From Rusavskia elegans (taxonomy: Eukaryota > Ascomycota > Lecanoromycetes > Teloschistales > Teloschistaceae), in contig SAUG01000077.1 of assembly GCA_011316305.1 (NCBI GenBank), positions 186,001-250,000 on the forward strand: 64,000 nt of DNA. The letters are read 5' to 3'. The notes beneath the pieces were generated by a model. That model worked only from the letters and a program-made list of their open reading frames with translations. It did no database searches and had not been told where the DNA came from. This document shows positions 47,272 to 59,710 of the stretch, in pieces. The position numbers and the translations under genes were made by a program. The number at the start of each line of letters is the position of its first letter. Within the stretch, counting starts at the first letter, position 1.

Positions 47272-47702
47272 ATCAAGGTGGTAAGGGATAAGGGGTTATG
47301 TGTGTTATCTCTATTAAATGTTCTTCCTAGTTCGCTTGGTAACGTACAGTGATTGCAGAATACGTAACCCTCAGCTCCTTGCCTTCCAGCGGGCTGTAAG
47401 AGGAACGGGCTTAAGTGGTATGGGGGTGATTAAACAAACACATACAACGTACCCTCGAAGCGATGCGAGTGTTGGAAGGACCACCACCGTGATAGCTATT
47501 ACAAGTTTGGAGGAATACACGTAAATCTTTGTGATTGGAATCATATATCCCATATCGTTTTCGCATCTTGGTGTTCTACTACGTACACCGCAGACACATC
47601 TGATTCAATCAATCATTATTTAAAATCCATAATGCATGAACCATCACATGCCTTGCACCAAATCACCGCATTTACATTTCTTGAGGCCGTCATCCATCAT
47701 AT

Positions 47703-50700
47703 TCACCTCCCCGGCCCATTCAAATCCCTACCATACCCACACTCCACCTGCAACCAACTAAGCGCGCTCAAATCCTCCTCCTTTTGTACCGGTTCTACCT
47801 CCTTCACCTCTTCTACCACCGGAGTCTTATTATTCTTTTTCCTCGCCAGCCGACGTCTCGCTTTCTTGCCTAATGGTAAAGCGGTTTCCGGTTTTGTCGA
47901 CTCACTGCACTCGCTTGCAGAGGTGCTGGATTGAAAAAAGTCGGCACTGGATTCAATGGGGGAGAAAGCGGTGGAGCTTCCAGAGTCCGATGAGGCGGGC
48001 ACGGTGGGGTTGTAAATTGGGATGGAATCGATGTTCATGGGAGGAACTTTGTATTCCTCAGCCTCAGCCTCATCCTCTTCCTCTCCGTATCCGTCTGGGG
48101 CTCCAGCCGCGAATATGACCTCGGGTTCCTTGTCATTGAAAGCATTAGTGATATTTTTGTCCGCCCAATCAAAACGCTGGCTATTCAGATGATTATGTCT
48201 CCGGTTGGCTGTCGTTCGAGCAGCACCCGCCTCCTTGATCAGGTACCGAAGGATTGGGACATTGCCATGACATGCTGCGCCGTCAAGAGGGGAGCCATAG
48301 TAGCCCGCTTCAGCGTTGATATCAGCGCCATGCTCGACGAGCATACGCACAAGATCCGAATCGCCAGCTACACAAGCCGCTTGCAACGCCGAGCCGAAGC
48401 GTCCACCAGCGATATTGACATTCGCTTTGTGCTCGAGAAGAGTCCTGACGACCGGCCGATTACGAGCCGCACACGCGGCTTGCAGAGCGGTTCTATAACG
48501 GCCGCCTCGCTCATCAATTTTGCAGCCTTTGCGGATTAAGAATTCAACCAGTGCCTTCGAGCACCTGATACTGGCAGCTTGAAGCACGGTTCCGAACCGG
48601 CCGCCTTTGACGTGAACGTCGGCACCATGCTTGATGAGAAAGCGAACGACGTCTTCTCGAGCTCGGATCGCTGCCGACTGCAGGCTGTGTCCGTATCGGC
48701 CTTAACCACAGACTTTGAGATCAGCACCTCGATGCCGCAATTTTCGCACCAGTTGCTTGGCGCCAGAATAAGCGGCAGCCTGCAAGGGTGTGCCGTAAGG
48801 TCCGTGGGCATTGACATCCGGATCGTGTTCAAGGAGGATGTTGAATGCTTCGGGCCGGTTGTAGAGGCATGCGAGCTGCAGAGCAGTCCAGCCCTGTCTG
48901 TTACCGCGGACATTTGGATCAGCTCCTTCATCGAGTAGGATTTCCATGATTTCGGGCTCGTTACGTGCTGCGGCTACGTTGAGCGGTGTGCCATAGTAGC
49001 CGCCTAAGCCTGCTGGTCCGAGGCCGTTTGGATCGGCACCGTATTCCAGGAAGAGGTCCAGGAGAACACCTGAGTCGTCACGGGATTCATAAATGCAGCA
49101 ATGTAATGGACTGCCCCAGAAGTTGTTAGAATGCTCATTTGGATCAGCATGGTGCTCTTTGATAAGAAACTTGGGAGAAGATTAGCTTATCATCCACGAA
49201 CAGCGCCCACAACGGAGTTGCGTGAGCAATATTAAAATTGAAGGAAATCCAAGGATGCTCGCGGATTGAAAGGATCCTCTGAAAGAAAGACTTACATTAC
49301 AAGAGTCAGACAGGTACCAAATAAGGCACTGATCAGCGGCGTGACCATCATACCTCCCCTAAGTTTGTTCGAAACTCCCCTTTTCCACAACAAGACTGTA
49401 CAGAAATACCAACCTCCCCTGTACGCGGTCGACAGGGCACTGCCGTAGATACCACCAACAATATTCATATCTCCTCCCGCGTCCAGCAAGACCCTCATAG
49501 TATCAACATTGCCGTCGACTGCAGCAGACTGCAGCGCCGTATGCCACCTTCCACCCTGAGCATTGACATCGGCACCAGCGTCGATGAGCAGCTGCACCAT
49601 TTCTTCATTCTCCGAGACAGATGCAGCGATGATCGGAAAGTGGCTTTTCAAACATGCTCCAAGAGAGGGAGCCGCACCTCTTTCGAGAAGTAGCTTGACT
49701 GCGGCGTGCATCGAGTTGACAATCGCAGCAATCAAGGCACTACCGTAGCTACCAACGTGATGCTCGTTGATTTCAGCGCCAAGCAACATTGCCATTACCT
49801 CGGTTTTGCCAGTCGTAGCTGCTGCTTGCAGACATGTTCTGGATGTGCCACCGCGCAGATTGACATCGCTGCCTAAATCCAGTAAAGCTTTGACATTCTC
49901 TACCTTCCCATTGTATGCTGCAGTATGCAACGCCGACTTGAAGTACGAGTCGTCCCGTTCGACATGTAGACGAGCACCATTGGCGACTAGCAATCGAATA
50001 TTTGCCTCACCACCACTCCTGGCGGCGCATTGAAGTGCTATGATACATCCATAGTTGTCTGCATAGTCTTGTACCTTTGACGGTTCTGCGTCGAGATTGA
50101 CATCTGCCCCATGTATAATCAGCAATGTGATGATTTCGCTGGCATTAGGTGATTGAGATGCTCCGTGCAATGCTGTGCCATAGTTACCACAGATGAGGTT
50201 GGGATTCGCGCCATGATTCAGCAGAAGTTGTACGGCATCGTATTGCTGGTTGCTCGCAGCTGCAGATAAAGCAGTGGAATTACGACACCACTTCGCTGGA
50301 TACTTTGATCTCTTCTCTGGCGGAACAAGCTCGTCGACGTTAGCTCCAGCGACTATCAGCGCCTCAAGGATATGGGAATTGGCTTTCTTCGTATCGGCAG
50401 CAGCCATGAGCACCGAGCCGAAGAATCCGCCTATGGCGTTCGGGTCTGCTCCTAGGCGTAGTAAGATCGAGAGCATTCCAAACTTTTCTTTATTGGCTGC
50501 GAGCTGTAGAGGTAACCACTCGGACGCATGCAGTCTCCCAGCTCTGTTGAGATTGGCGCCTTGAGACACAGGTACCTCAACGACTTTCTCGTGATCCTTC
50601 GATGTTGCTGCAACCAAAGCGTCAGAATTATCCTGAGCGTCCCCCTTTGGCACACCCAACTCGAACAGAACCTCGACAACACGTGCTTGTCCTGCCGAAG

Positions 50701-53700
50701 CAGCCCCTACCAGGGCTGTCCCACGAGTGTCGCCTGGTGCATTGACTTCGCATCCACGGTCAGCGAGCTTGCGAACAATATCCCCACGACCTGCTCTCGC
50801 GGCAGCTTGAACTGCGTTGCCATAGTTCGAGTCGAAAACGGCAGGGTCAGCACCAGCGTCCAAAAGGAGGTCTACGATCTGAGCAAATCCTTCACTACTA
50901 GCTGCGTTGAGTGCGTTACGATGCTTGCCTCCTTTCGCATTGACGTCAGCACCATTCTCAAGCAGCAGATGGACATCATCGAGATGCCCTGCACAAGAAG
51001 CTGCATGTAGAGCATCGGCACCTTTATCGTTTTCGTCATTGACTCTGACTCCCTTGCTAGTTTCTCGACCAAGGCTAATTTGCCGAGTCCTGCAGCAGCC
51101 ATCAAGGCGCAGACGTGGCGACCACCAGTCAGATTGACATTTGCTCCCTTGTTTAGCAGAGTCTGGATAATAGTATCATTTTGGCCGACAATGGCGGAGA
51201 TCAGAGGGTAGGCATACCATCCACCTCTACCGTTGATGGAAGCACCGGCATTGAGGAGCGTCTGGAATGTTCGCTCATGACCTTTCTCCGCAGCTGCGCT
51301 GAGAGGGGTGCCGAATCTTGCACTGACGACTTGGGTGCTCGCATGTTTCGACAACAGGAGATGGGCTACATCCTGGAGTAGATTTTCGAGTCAGCATGTT
51401 CATCGAGTACCGAGAAACGCTTGAGGCAGTAGCTCTGCAGTTGGCATCCGATATATCGACTCGTAAATGAGTTGGATACCGTGCCAGAGCATGGAATTCG
51501 AGTAGACAGAGTCCATGCGGGGGGTTGACCACATTTTGCAGTTTAAATCGAGGGAATTTGAGGTAAAGTAGACCAGGAAGCTTCTTACCCTGTGGCCTTC
51601 TAAAGCTGCTATCTGGAGGGCGGTGCCTTGCTTACCGCCCACGGCATCGACATCGACACCTTTGTCAAGCAAGAATCGGACAATGTCGTCATGGCCTTTG
51701 GAGCTTGCAATATAGAGGTATTGCGAAAGCTTTGTCTCATCAGAGAAATCATAATGCTCGACGAGAATCTTGACGACTTCAGTGTGTCCTTGCGCAACCA
51801 CTTCTCGAATGGGATCACCCTCGGTCTCCGTCCAGCTGGATAGATCATTCTCTTCCTCGTCTTCAAGCAGCAATTTGAGTGTATTAGGCAATCCGAATGA
51901 GGCAGCGAAGAATAGAGGCTTGACCTCAGAGAAGCGCGAGTGGTGTGCTCCTTTGGAATTCCGGTACACTTGAAGCCAGAAATCATAATTCCCGCGCCCT
52001 TCTGACGAGGACTTTAGCAGTTTTGGGCTCAGATCCAGTAGATCGTCTTCCTTCCCCTTAGACAGATGGGCATGTACTCCCCATGCAGTTGAAGCATACT
52101 CGAGGAAGTGATACTTGGACAACGTTTCTTCAAGTGCCTCTTCGTCGGTAATCGATCCGGCAATAAAGTCGTTATAGCAAAGGTACGTAAGACACGTCTG
52201 TGCTAATTCGATTTCGACCTCCTCAACGCCAACGTAAAATGCGCTCAAGTCTTTACGGGTCGTTTCGGAGACAAGAAACTCTTTAACAGTGGAATGAGCC
52301 AGTGATACCCGGCCATCATCGGAAACGGTGACCAGGCTACTACAACGCTTCAGGAAATTCTCTGGATAAGTCTCCACAGAGTCAAAATCCATTGACTCGT
52401 TATCCTCTTCAAAGTCGATACCGATAAATTCTGCGAGTTCATCAAGCGTCAGGCTTCGGGTGCTTCTTACAAGCCACCGCAGCAACTTCTGGTATCTCCC
52501 GACGTTTTCAACGTCATGCTCTAGTCTCTGCAGTATTCGCGCATACGTTCCACCGAGATCCTTTGGCATCTGGTCAAGCGCCTTCAAAATCGCTTTGTCG
52601 GTACCCAGGCTGCAGAGAACCTGGATCTGACACTTGACCCACTGGAACATGCCCTCCGACCTACCGACGAGCCTCTCACATATAGTTTGCTGTAACCCTG
52701 GTCTCCTGATCGTTAGCTCGTGTCCATGGATTCGGGCGGCCACTGCAGCCTTGACAAACGATTCAATCTCATCCTATAGTAGATTTCGGAGTCAGCCTGA
52801 CATTCGATCAGTACAATTGTCCTGAGAGCACCATTCCGCAGTACGTCTCATGTTATGGCTTGGAAGGCATACGAGACCTCGACTGACAGCGTGGGATGCC
52901 TAGCTTACCGGAGGTAACCCCAGATTCAGGAGGATTGGAGTAAAGTAACTTCGAAATCTACTCACCGCTCCGTCGGTTTGGCTGATTTTAACATGGGGAA
53001 AAGAATTGAAGGCTTTGGTGATGTCCAGCTCTTCGCGACTGCTGACCAAGATCTTGATGGATGGACAGTGTTTGAAGAAGGTCTTCAAATCGCTAACGAT
53101 ACATGCACGCATGGTGGACTCGTCGATAGCATCGAGAACAAGGATGATGTGCTTGAAGGCTCCATCTAGGAAGGTCGCAAAGTTACTCCGGAGTTCGTCG
53201 TGGGTTGGTACTGACGCCGAACTTTCTTTAATGCGCTCCTGAGCAAACGCCTGTAGCCGTTGAAACACCGCTTTATGCTGCCTCGCAAACTGGGCGAGAA
53301 GTGTGCAGAGGAACTTTGACGGCTCTTGCTTCCTTGACTCCTTGTAATCGCAATAGAAATAAGCCAATCCGACATCCTTGTTCTTAACGTTTTCCTTTAG
53401 GTACTCGATGAGACCGGAAACCAAGACAGTCTTGCCAGCACCCGGGATTGCATGGAGCCACAGGAAGGACTTGTCTTGATCAAGTCAGTCATGAAAAGCC
53501 TCGCCCCGGAGGAACCAGTTGCCTGTGCCTTGATGTCGTAACTTGACTGCAGCACCATGATTGATCTCAAAGTTGACTGGATCAAGCCACTGTACCTTTC
53601 GAATGGTCTGCTCATCGAAGAACGACTCTAGCTTTTGATGTGTTTTTCGGTCTTGTCCCATCTGGAGGCTTGACTTCTCCCTTATCAGCACGCTCCCGCT

Positions 53701-54490
53701 CGGCATGGGCTTCCTCCTTTTCAGCGAGGTCGACCTCGGTTGACACTTTGTCCATTGCTGTGGATAGGTCGTCTCGAAGGTCTCCGAATTGAGATTTAAA
53801 AGGCTTCCAAACGAGTTTGATCCCGCTCAGGAGACTGACAATGCTTTTCGGGCAGACCTTTTTGCCGCTAACTTTCTTGAAAACATTCCGGGCTTCTGTG
53901 CAGAAGCGAAAAATGATGCAATAGACATCCACCACCACAGCTTACAGCCTTTCGTTGTGGGGGTAGAGGCGAGGGAGGCGCCGAAGGCAGTTGAGATGGA
54001 GGCCCACCTGCTCTAACATGGCACTTATCTTTCCAAAATACTCCCCGAATTCCGACGCAAGCTTTGGCCTGAATCAGCCCAATGCCGCTTGGTCATGCAA
54101 TTCCAGCTCACACGTACATGAAGTATCACACGCATGCTTCCCCAGACGGGACACAGAAATAGGGAGCTGGAATTGGAAATGACATCCAACGCCGCACCAT
54201 ACTGGTTGATGCCGCTCACGAGCGGCTTCAGAGCCTGCTCGACTTTCCTGCTGATGCTCTTGTCCTTGTGTATCCCTTCCGCAGTCTTGACTTCTTCCAA
54301 GAGCATCTCCGCGATGGTTGTAGCCTTGAACAGCTCCTTCTCGTTGGGAGACAAAGTCTCGAAGAAAGCTTGATTGATGCCTTCGAATCGGTCTTCGAAT
54401 CCCCTGCAAGGCTGAAGTCAGTGGAAGACGGCAAGAGAGGCTGACATGTGGGCGTCGTTACACAGCGTCAGTGTCTTGCCGGTGCGGCAT
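47703..54490 (-). pseudogene. Broken NACHT-ankyrin STAND (NLR-like) gene
   Basis: Minus-strand order: a first exon (54490-54462), a DUF7708-like N-terminal domain (LKPLVSGINQYGAALDVI, LASEFGEYFGKISAMLEQVG, VVVDVYCIIFRFCTEARNVF), and a coiled linker. A NACHT NTPase follows (Walker A HAIPGAGKT near 53420; Walker B LVLDAIDE near 53130), then a winged-helix-like region and on the order of thirty ankyrin repeats (51900-48200). The Lys/Glu-rich tail ends LNGPGR. Lesions: TAA at 53944-53942 (family position Gln), a frameshift at about 53690-53660, TGA at 53487-53485 (probably Trp), a frameshift near 51060-51040, and TAA at 48704-48702. Introns used for this reading: 54461-54404, 54117-54062, 52965-52774, 51588-51373, 49295-49170. 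Such proteins act in fungal non-self recognition; fragments could still be expressed. Confidence 0.78.
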
Positions 54491-55399
54491 GTTGAAGCAC
54501 CTTTCTTCCCGAAGGTGAGCTCCGGGAGGCTCCGTCGACCATCAGAAAGGGTTGTGCTTCGACGTAGTTGACAACAGCGCCAAGCTTCTGAGGTCAAAGT
54601 CTTGGGTCGAAGATGGTCGATAACAAGTTGACCAAGCTTGCCAGGATGGCAAGTAACGTTGTTCAGTCACCATCTTCAGCCGAAAAGACCTTTGGGGGCC
54701 AAACCCTGGGCTCGAGGGCTAGACACTCCCGAAAAGGCGTCCGCTTCTGGAACCATGGACTAGACATTAGACTGCATGACAGGTCCACATCGAACGATAG
54801 CTCGCGGCACGATTGTTAGTGTCGAGTTGCATTTGCGTTTTACTATTTCATCCCACGTCCGTCTACCAAGCCCTTCGGCTCAATCCACATGGAACCCAAC
54901 ATGTAAACAATTTCGGCGTACTGTGAGCTTTCTCATCATGGAATTGGCACTGTCAATATACTCTCAATAGAGTGACTGAGAGCCCTCTGTCGGCAGTACC
55001 ATGTAAGGAAGCGTCGTGGAAGGCCTGCGGTAAGGCCTCCGATGGTGCGATGGGTGTGAGGGCTTTGGGTTAGGGGGGTGTCTCGGTGTTACCTCGGGGT
55101 GCTTCGGCATTTTGGCTTGATCGACACTTTGATTACCCCTTCGAGACTAGTCTTGCATCTCGAGAAAGCTTCAATCTGCCAAGAGCCTACTCTCGCTGGT
55201 AAAGAACCTTAGCATACATCTTGACAATCGCTCGACTAAGCAATCTCATGTCCAAATTGACGATCCTCTATAGAACCATTCGTTCGAGCTACTCGAGATC
55301 AGCAAGCGACAGGTGGTAGCAGGAAACGAGACATGAAGGTTGCACCAACCCACGGTGCCTTCGATCCATCGTTAGCCTTTCGATAACAGCAATACACCA
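54491..55399. other. Intergenic, divergent upstream regions
   Basis: About 900 bp between the NACHT-ankyrin locus and RPC31. Short plus-strand open frames at 54613-54970 have no features. A GGTGT/GGGTTAG-rich patch lies near 55040-55100. Confidence 0.45.
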
Positions 55400-56362
55400 A
55401 TGGCCCCTTCGCCAGCGCCTCAGGCTTCAAAGGAACCTCAACCTCGAAAAAGAGCAGGACGGACAATCGGCGGCGTCAAAATCGCCGGTACAATCATCCC
55501 CTTCGATGACAACGACGTCGACCTCAGCAATCGACCTTCACCAACACCACTGTTTCCCGTACGTCCAACATCCATTCTATCCCGCATCACATCCCACAAA
55601 AAAAAACCATACACGAATCCACCCTTTCAAATCCTCCATAACTCTGACCCTGAACACCACAGCCATACAACCCCTCTCCGCCCGCTCCCCTCTCCAAGAC
55701 GGAAAAAGCCCAAGTCGCCTCCTTCCTCGCCCTCCGCTCCCGCATCCACGAAGGCCCCTTCTACACCATCCTCGACAATAACGCCCGAGTCGGCAAAACT
55801 GCAGAATCGTCCTCCACCGCCGCCGCCGCCGCCGCAAACTTCGATCCATTCGAGGGGATGCCGACATACAGCCAAAAGTACATTAAGAAACGGCGGCGGC
55901 TCCCGAAGCTGAGCGCGAGGCCATATGGTACGTTCAGCTAGCTTTTTCTCGAAGTGCAAGAGGCTGCATTCTGTGTTTCTCACAGATATTGTCGCTGTCC
56001 TCGGCTAACGATCAGGGTCTGCAGTACTAAAATACTTCCCCCGCGAACTCTGGCCGACCCTCGATCCCAAAAACTACAAATCCTCCGCCCTCACCAACAG
56101 CATCGAAAAACGCACACCATCCCGCCGTTCGACAATTAAGAAAGAAACAGGGACTGCATCCGGTGATGATGAAGAAGGGGTCGGTGATCGAGATCCGGAC
56201 GAAGAAGCCATCAACGAGGCTGTGGATGATGAATTCGATGAGGATGACGATGATGATGCTGGTGGTGATTATAATGCCGAACAATATTTTGATGATGGGG
56301 GGGATGATGGGGGTGATGATATGGATGGGGATGATGGCGGTGGGGGAGGGGATTATTATTGA
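55400..56362 (+). CDS. RPC31: DNA-directed RNA polymerase III subunit RPC31 (RPC7)
   Basis: Exons 55400-55558, 55663-55927 and 56025-56362 encode 253 residues; introns are 104 and 97 bp. The N-terminus contains a basic GRTIGGVKIAG segment. YNPSPPAPLSKTEKAQVASF and the core FDPFEGMPTYSQKYIKKRRR follow, then LPKLSARPYVLKYFPRELWPTLD, the conserved RPC31 block. The last 80 residues are a very acidic Asp/Glu/Gly tail (DEFDEDDDDDAGG), typical of the subunit. It is part of the RPC82-RPC34-RPC31 subcomplex needed for promoter-directed initiation at tRNA and 5S genes in the nucleus. Nothing looks odd apart from a poly-alanine run (about 110). Confidence 0.88.
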
Positions 56363-57934
56363 GATGATGTGGTGATTCCCAAGAGTCTATGGCGAGCGAG
56401 GTGATTAGGTGGTACTCGCTTCATGACTACGTTTGGATTCGAGGTCTATATTGTCGATTGATTGCTATGATACCCAGGGCGTTTCTGCAAAACTAACAGA
56501 AAGAAACTCCAAGGCCTTCTCAAACAATAGTAGCAATCCAATTATTCTACCAACCAGACATTTTAATATTCCTCGATATCGAACGTCGAGGTCCCAATTT
56601 ACTCTCATACAGCTAAATCTAGGAGCATGCGTTCAGCGGAGTAATAACATGCTACAGAATCTACCCAACACCAAAACTATCTATATACGTCAATGCACTG
56701 CCTAGTACTTCCGAACGACTTCCAACCCAAAACCGGCGTCCAGTGTAAGTATACAAAAACCAACCTATCCTATCTCCCGAGCACAAAACCGATCCAGAAA
56801 TCAGACATCCTCAGCCTTACATGAAAAATATGCCGACTGCAACCATTATGATGCGTGTATCTGTAATCAGCTTACTTTACCCCTTTCTACAGGGTCTATG
56901 CATATCTTCTACGGGATGAAGTGTTCGTTATTTCCGAGTCACTCGAAGGGGAAATGTGGATCCCGGTTAGGCTACGAAGATGTGATTTAAAAGTTAGATG
57001 AAGGCCGCCTCGTATTCGAACCCCCAAATCTTCATGTCCGATTCGTCCTTGTCCTCTACGGAATTCTTTTTCAGCAACTGTTCATTGATGTAAATGGAAA
57101 AGGCGTATGGCATGTACAGCTCTTAAACCCACTTTTGATCATGGAATCGATATTCGGGTTTGTATTGCCTTTGCGTCACAGCCGCTTCCTTGCAGTCGAG
57201 GTCTCGATATTGATATTGATGTCGCACAGTTACAATACAAGACGGGAATTGCTTTTCGGTAAAAGGGTAAATGCTCTCTTAGTGGTCGGTTCCCGCTTTT
57301 GGGCTCGCATTCTGTTCTGGGAGTTTAAGTTGCGGAGCCCTCGGGATATCATGTTTCGTTTCCGGAGTTATAGGAATGACGGAAGGCCAAGATCGTTCGC
57401 CTAAAGTTGAAGGTGATATCCCATCCCACAGTTCCCACCTGCTTGTGATGCCTTGCTGCTGTCAGATCGTCATTTTGTTGCCGCCTTGCATATCACCAGA
57501 CCGGGCATACCTACATCAGTATCGACGCAGCAGGTGATGCTGGGCAGAAGGATAAAGCCCGAACGTCCTATGCGTAGCTAGTGATTTCCTGGACCCTGGC
57601 GTGACGATGTTTGCTTTTTGACTCCATTGCTCTGGTGCGTTGTCACGACTGGCGATGGGCCAAAGGCTTTGAGGAACCTCCAGTATGTCGAAATAAGGCA
57701 AGCTTGATCTTATGCAGCCATACCTCGCTTATGTCGTCCTGGTTCCTTTAACAGGATCATCAAGGCAAAACACCCATGGTTCTAATCTCGGAAGAGTAAG
57801 TGAGGCGGCCAATGCGCGCAGCTGCAGGCTTGTCCAACTTGAAAAGGATGCTACACATTGGCGGTTTCGAAGATCTGGACCATGATCTGCAAAAAGGCTG
57901 CGGTTTCGCATAGATTATTTGGAGTACCTTAGTA

Positions 57935-57963
57935 TAGGACCGGTCTGTGCGAAACCGGTCCTA
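57935..57963. repeat. Perfect 10-bp inverted repeat (hairpin)
   Basis: TAGGACCGGT and its exact complement ACCGGTCCTA are separated by 9 bases. A second, outer inverted pair, TACCTTAG/CTAAGGTA, surrounds it (about 57925 and 57996). It could be a transcription end structure or a transposon scar; no gene points to it. Confidence 0.75.
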
Positions 57964-58808
57964 GCAACGGTACACCCACGCTTGTGTTTCCAGTGCTAAG
58001 GTATCCAATGTGAATCCTGTAGGAGAACGCCCAATTGCCTGAAATACAGAAGGGAAAATCGGTGAACCATGTCAGCTAATCATGCAGTTAGTGTAGCCTT
58101 GCTATCAGAGACTTGAAGCGAAGTAGAGTAAGTCCTACCTGGGGCTAAAAGACATCCACGCTCTCGGGGTCTCGTGAATAACATGCATTAGGCGAAAGAG
58201 GGACCCCCTGAGAGAGTATTGTAGACCAATAATGGTTCACCCTCTTTCTAGTTGTGAGGGGCCGAAAATCAAAGCATCATCGATTATTAAACCCACCCCG
58301 TCTCCGAACTACTTGGTGTATTGAGCACCCGTTCTCGTCATGGGAATCAGGCACAATTTTGATGCCTGGTTGCAACATAGATTCTCACGTCAGCAAGGTC
58401 AGAGGGTCGCCTGATCAATATATCACTGTCTTCGGTCAGGAGTCTCGCTCCATCGCGAGACCTCATGACAGAATATCACACCCAGTGCCTGTCCTACCTC
58501 TCTCACCCGTTCATAGGATGGAAGCCCGAGTTTTTGCTTGAGGTGCTGTACCAACAAGCCTGCTGTCGGCCATCATGTCCTGCGCTCGGAGTCTGACCGA
58601 GGAACGGTGGTCATCATCGGCAAAGCTGAATCAACAGATTGCTAGTTGGGACCAGTAAGTCAAGCCAAGGCGTTTCCAGGCGAAGAGTGGAGGGCAGAAG
58701 GATCACTCACTACTGCGTTCTCAGAGAACCAAATAGAACCTTCGTGGGATCTCAATGGCCGCAAGACATCCTCCTATGCCTTCGCATCGAGCATGAGGCT
58801 CCGACGTT

Positions 58809-59213
58809 TCACCTGAATGGCGATATGCCTCTTGTTGTAGCGGTTCGAATGAGTTGCTCTGAGGGAGTTTTCAATTGAATCTGGTAATGAGACATTTCCA
58901 CCGCTTCGATCCGCAGCCGCCTCGATCCGCAATTGTTCCAGGAGGCCGAAAAGGAGGCATGTACTTCCGATATCCAAATCCGAAACCGAAGAGAATGAGA
59001 GAGGAATGAAATAGGGGGCGAAGGACTACATGGTCGTGTGTGTACCTTCTGATTCACAGGTGGCCCAACGGACTGGAGTAGCCAGATTAATATCATGAAC
59101 TGAAGACATCCGTGGCCGTAGCTCGATGATGTATGGGCCGGAGCAGCGCTGGCGGACAACAAACAGGGCAGCCAGGCAATGATTATAATAGCGAGTAGCG
59201 GTAGAGGCTTCAT
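58809..59213 (-). CDS. Weak candidate for a small secreted protein
   Basis: An ATG at 59213 opens a frame starting MKPLPLLAIIIIAWLPCLLS, followed by ASAAPAH, a good signal peptide with an AxA cleavage site. It then runs for about 115 further residues without recognised domains. An intron from NQK (GTACAC near 59040) is possible and would change the C-terminus. Only the N-terminal signal supports it, so this may be chance. Confidence 0.25.
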   Translation of the reverse strand: MKPLPLLAIIIIAWLPCLLSASAAPAHTSSSYGHGCLQFMILIWLLQSVGPPVNQKVHTRPCSPSPPISFLSHSLRFRIWISEVHASFSASWNNCGSRRLRIEAVEMSHYQIQLKTPSEQLIRTATTRGISPFR

Positions 59214-59710
59214 GGCCAGGCTGTTGGTCCACATGGGGGTAATTTGCTGCCTCTTGTGGAGGTTTCAAACCGGTTCAGCCTCGTGCATAAGGTAGGGACA
59301 CGGTATATTGGTGTATTGCGAGATTTGCTTTGCCTCGTTGCCTGATTAATTTGTTGCGCGGTTCGCATTTGAGCCGCATCCATCCCTGCGTCCTGGTAGG
59401 CAGAGACACCCTTCCTCTGCCTTATTTCCAATGACATACAAGAGCAGTCTCTGCACTCAGAGCTGCTGCCCAAATGACGCCCCTGCAACCAATCACATCG
59501 GCCTGTGCCGTCACCGAGGTGAATTCCGCCTCCGTCCTGGTTCTGGCCGTTGACCGCCTCTTACTGTATTGCGCTCATACCCACCGGTACCCTTCCCCCC
59601 GAGCTCTCAGAATGATCACGATATAGCTGACTAATGGGCTCTCTTGTGCAGAAGAACATCATACGGCTAGTCCCAGCGCACGACGGTCGGGGCATCCTGC
59701 AACTGTTGCA

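Larger units (their letters stand above)
46165..47702. other. Intergenic with microsatellites, about 1.5 kb
   Basis: Holds a CATC tetranucleotide array, a pyrimidine-rich stretch (46860-47050, CCACC-rich) and a GGGTTTG tandem run. No gene is recognised. Confidence 0.6.
56363..59710. other. Long stretch without a convincing gene, about 3.3 kb
   Basis: Open frames at 57135, 58254 and 58639 (60-95 codons) have no ordered motifs. The region holds a perfect hairpin at 57935-57963, a GAAAGAGGG/CCCTCTTTC inverted pair (about 58195 and 58240) and a weak secreted-protein candidate at 58809-59213. Composition is normal and RIP marks are not obvious. Confidence 0.5.

Noticed and set aside
48579..50564. 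Several plus-strand open frames opposite the ankyrin array
   Set aside because: They are shadows of the periodic ankyrin coding sequence on the minus strand and show no motifs of their own.
56163..56375. 70-codon Met/Ile-rich plus-strand frame
   Set aside because: It is an alternative frame of the Asp/Gly-rich tail of RPC31.
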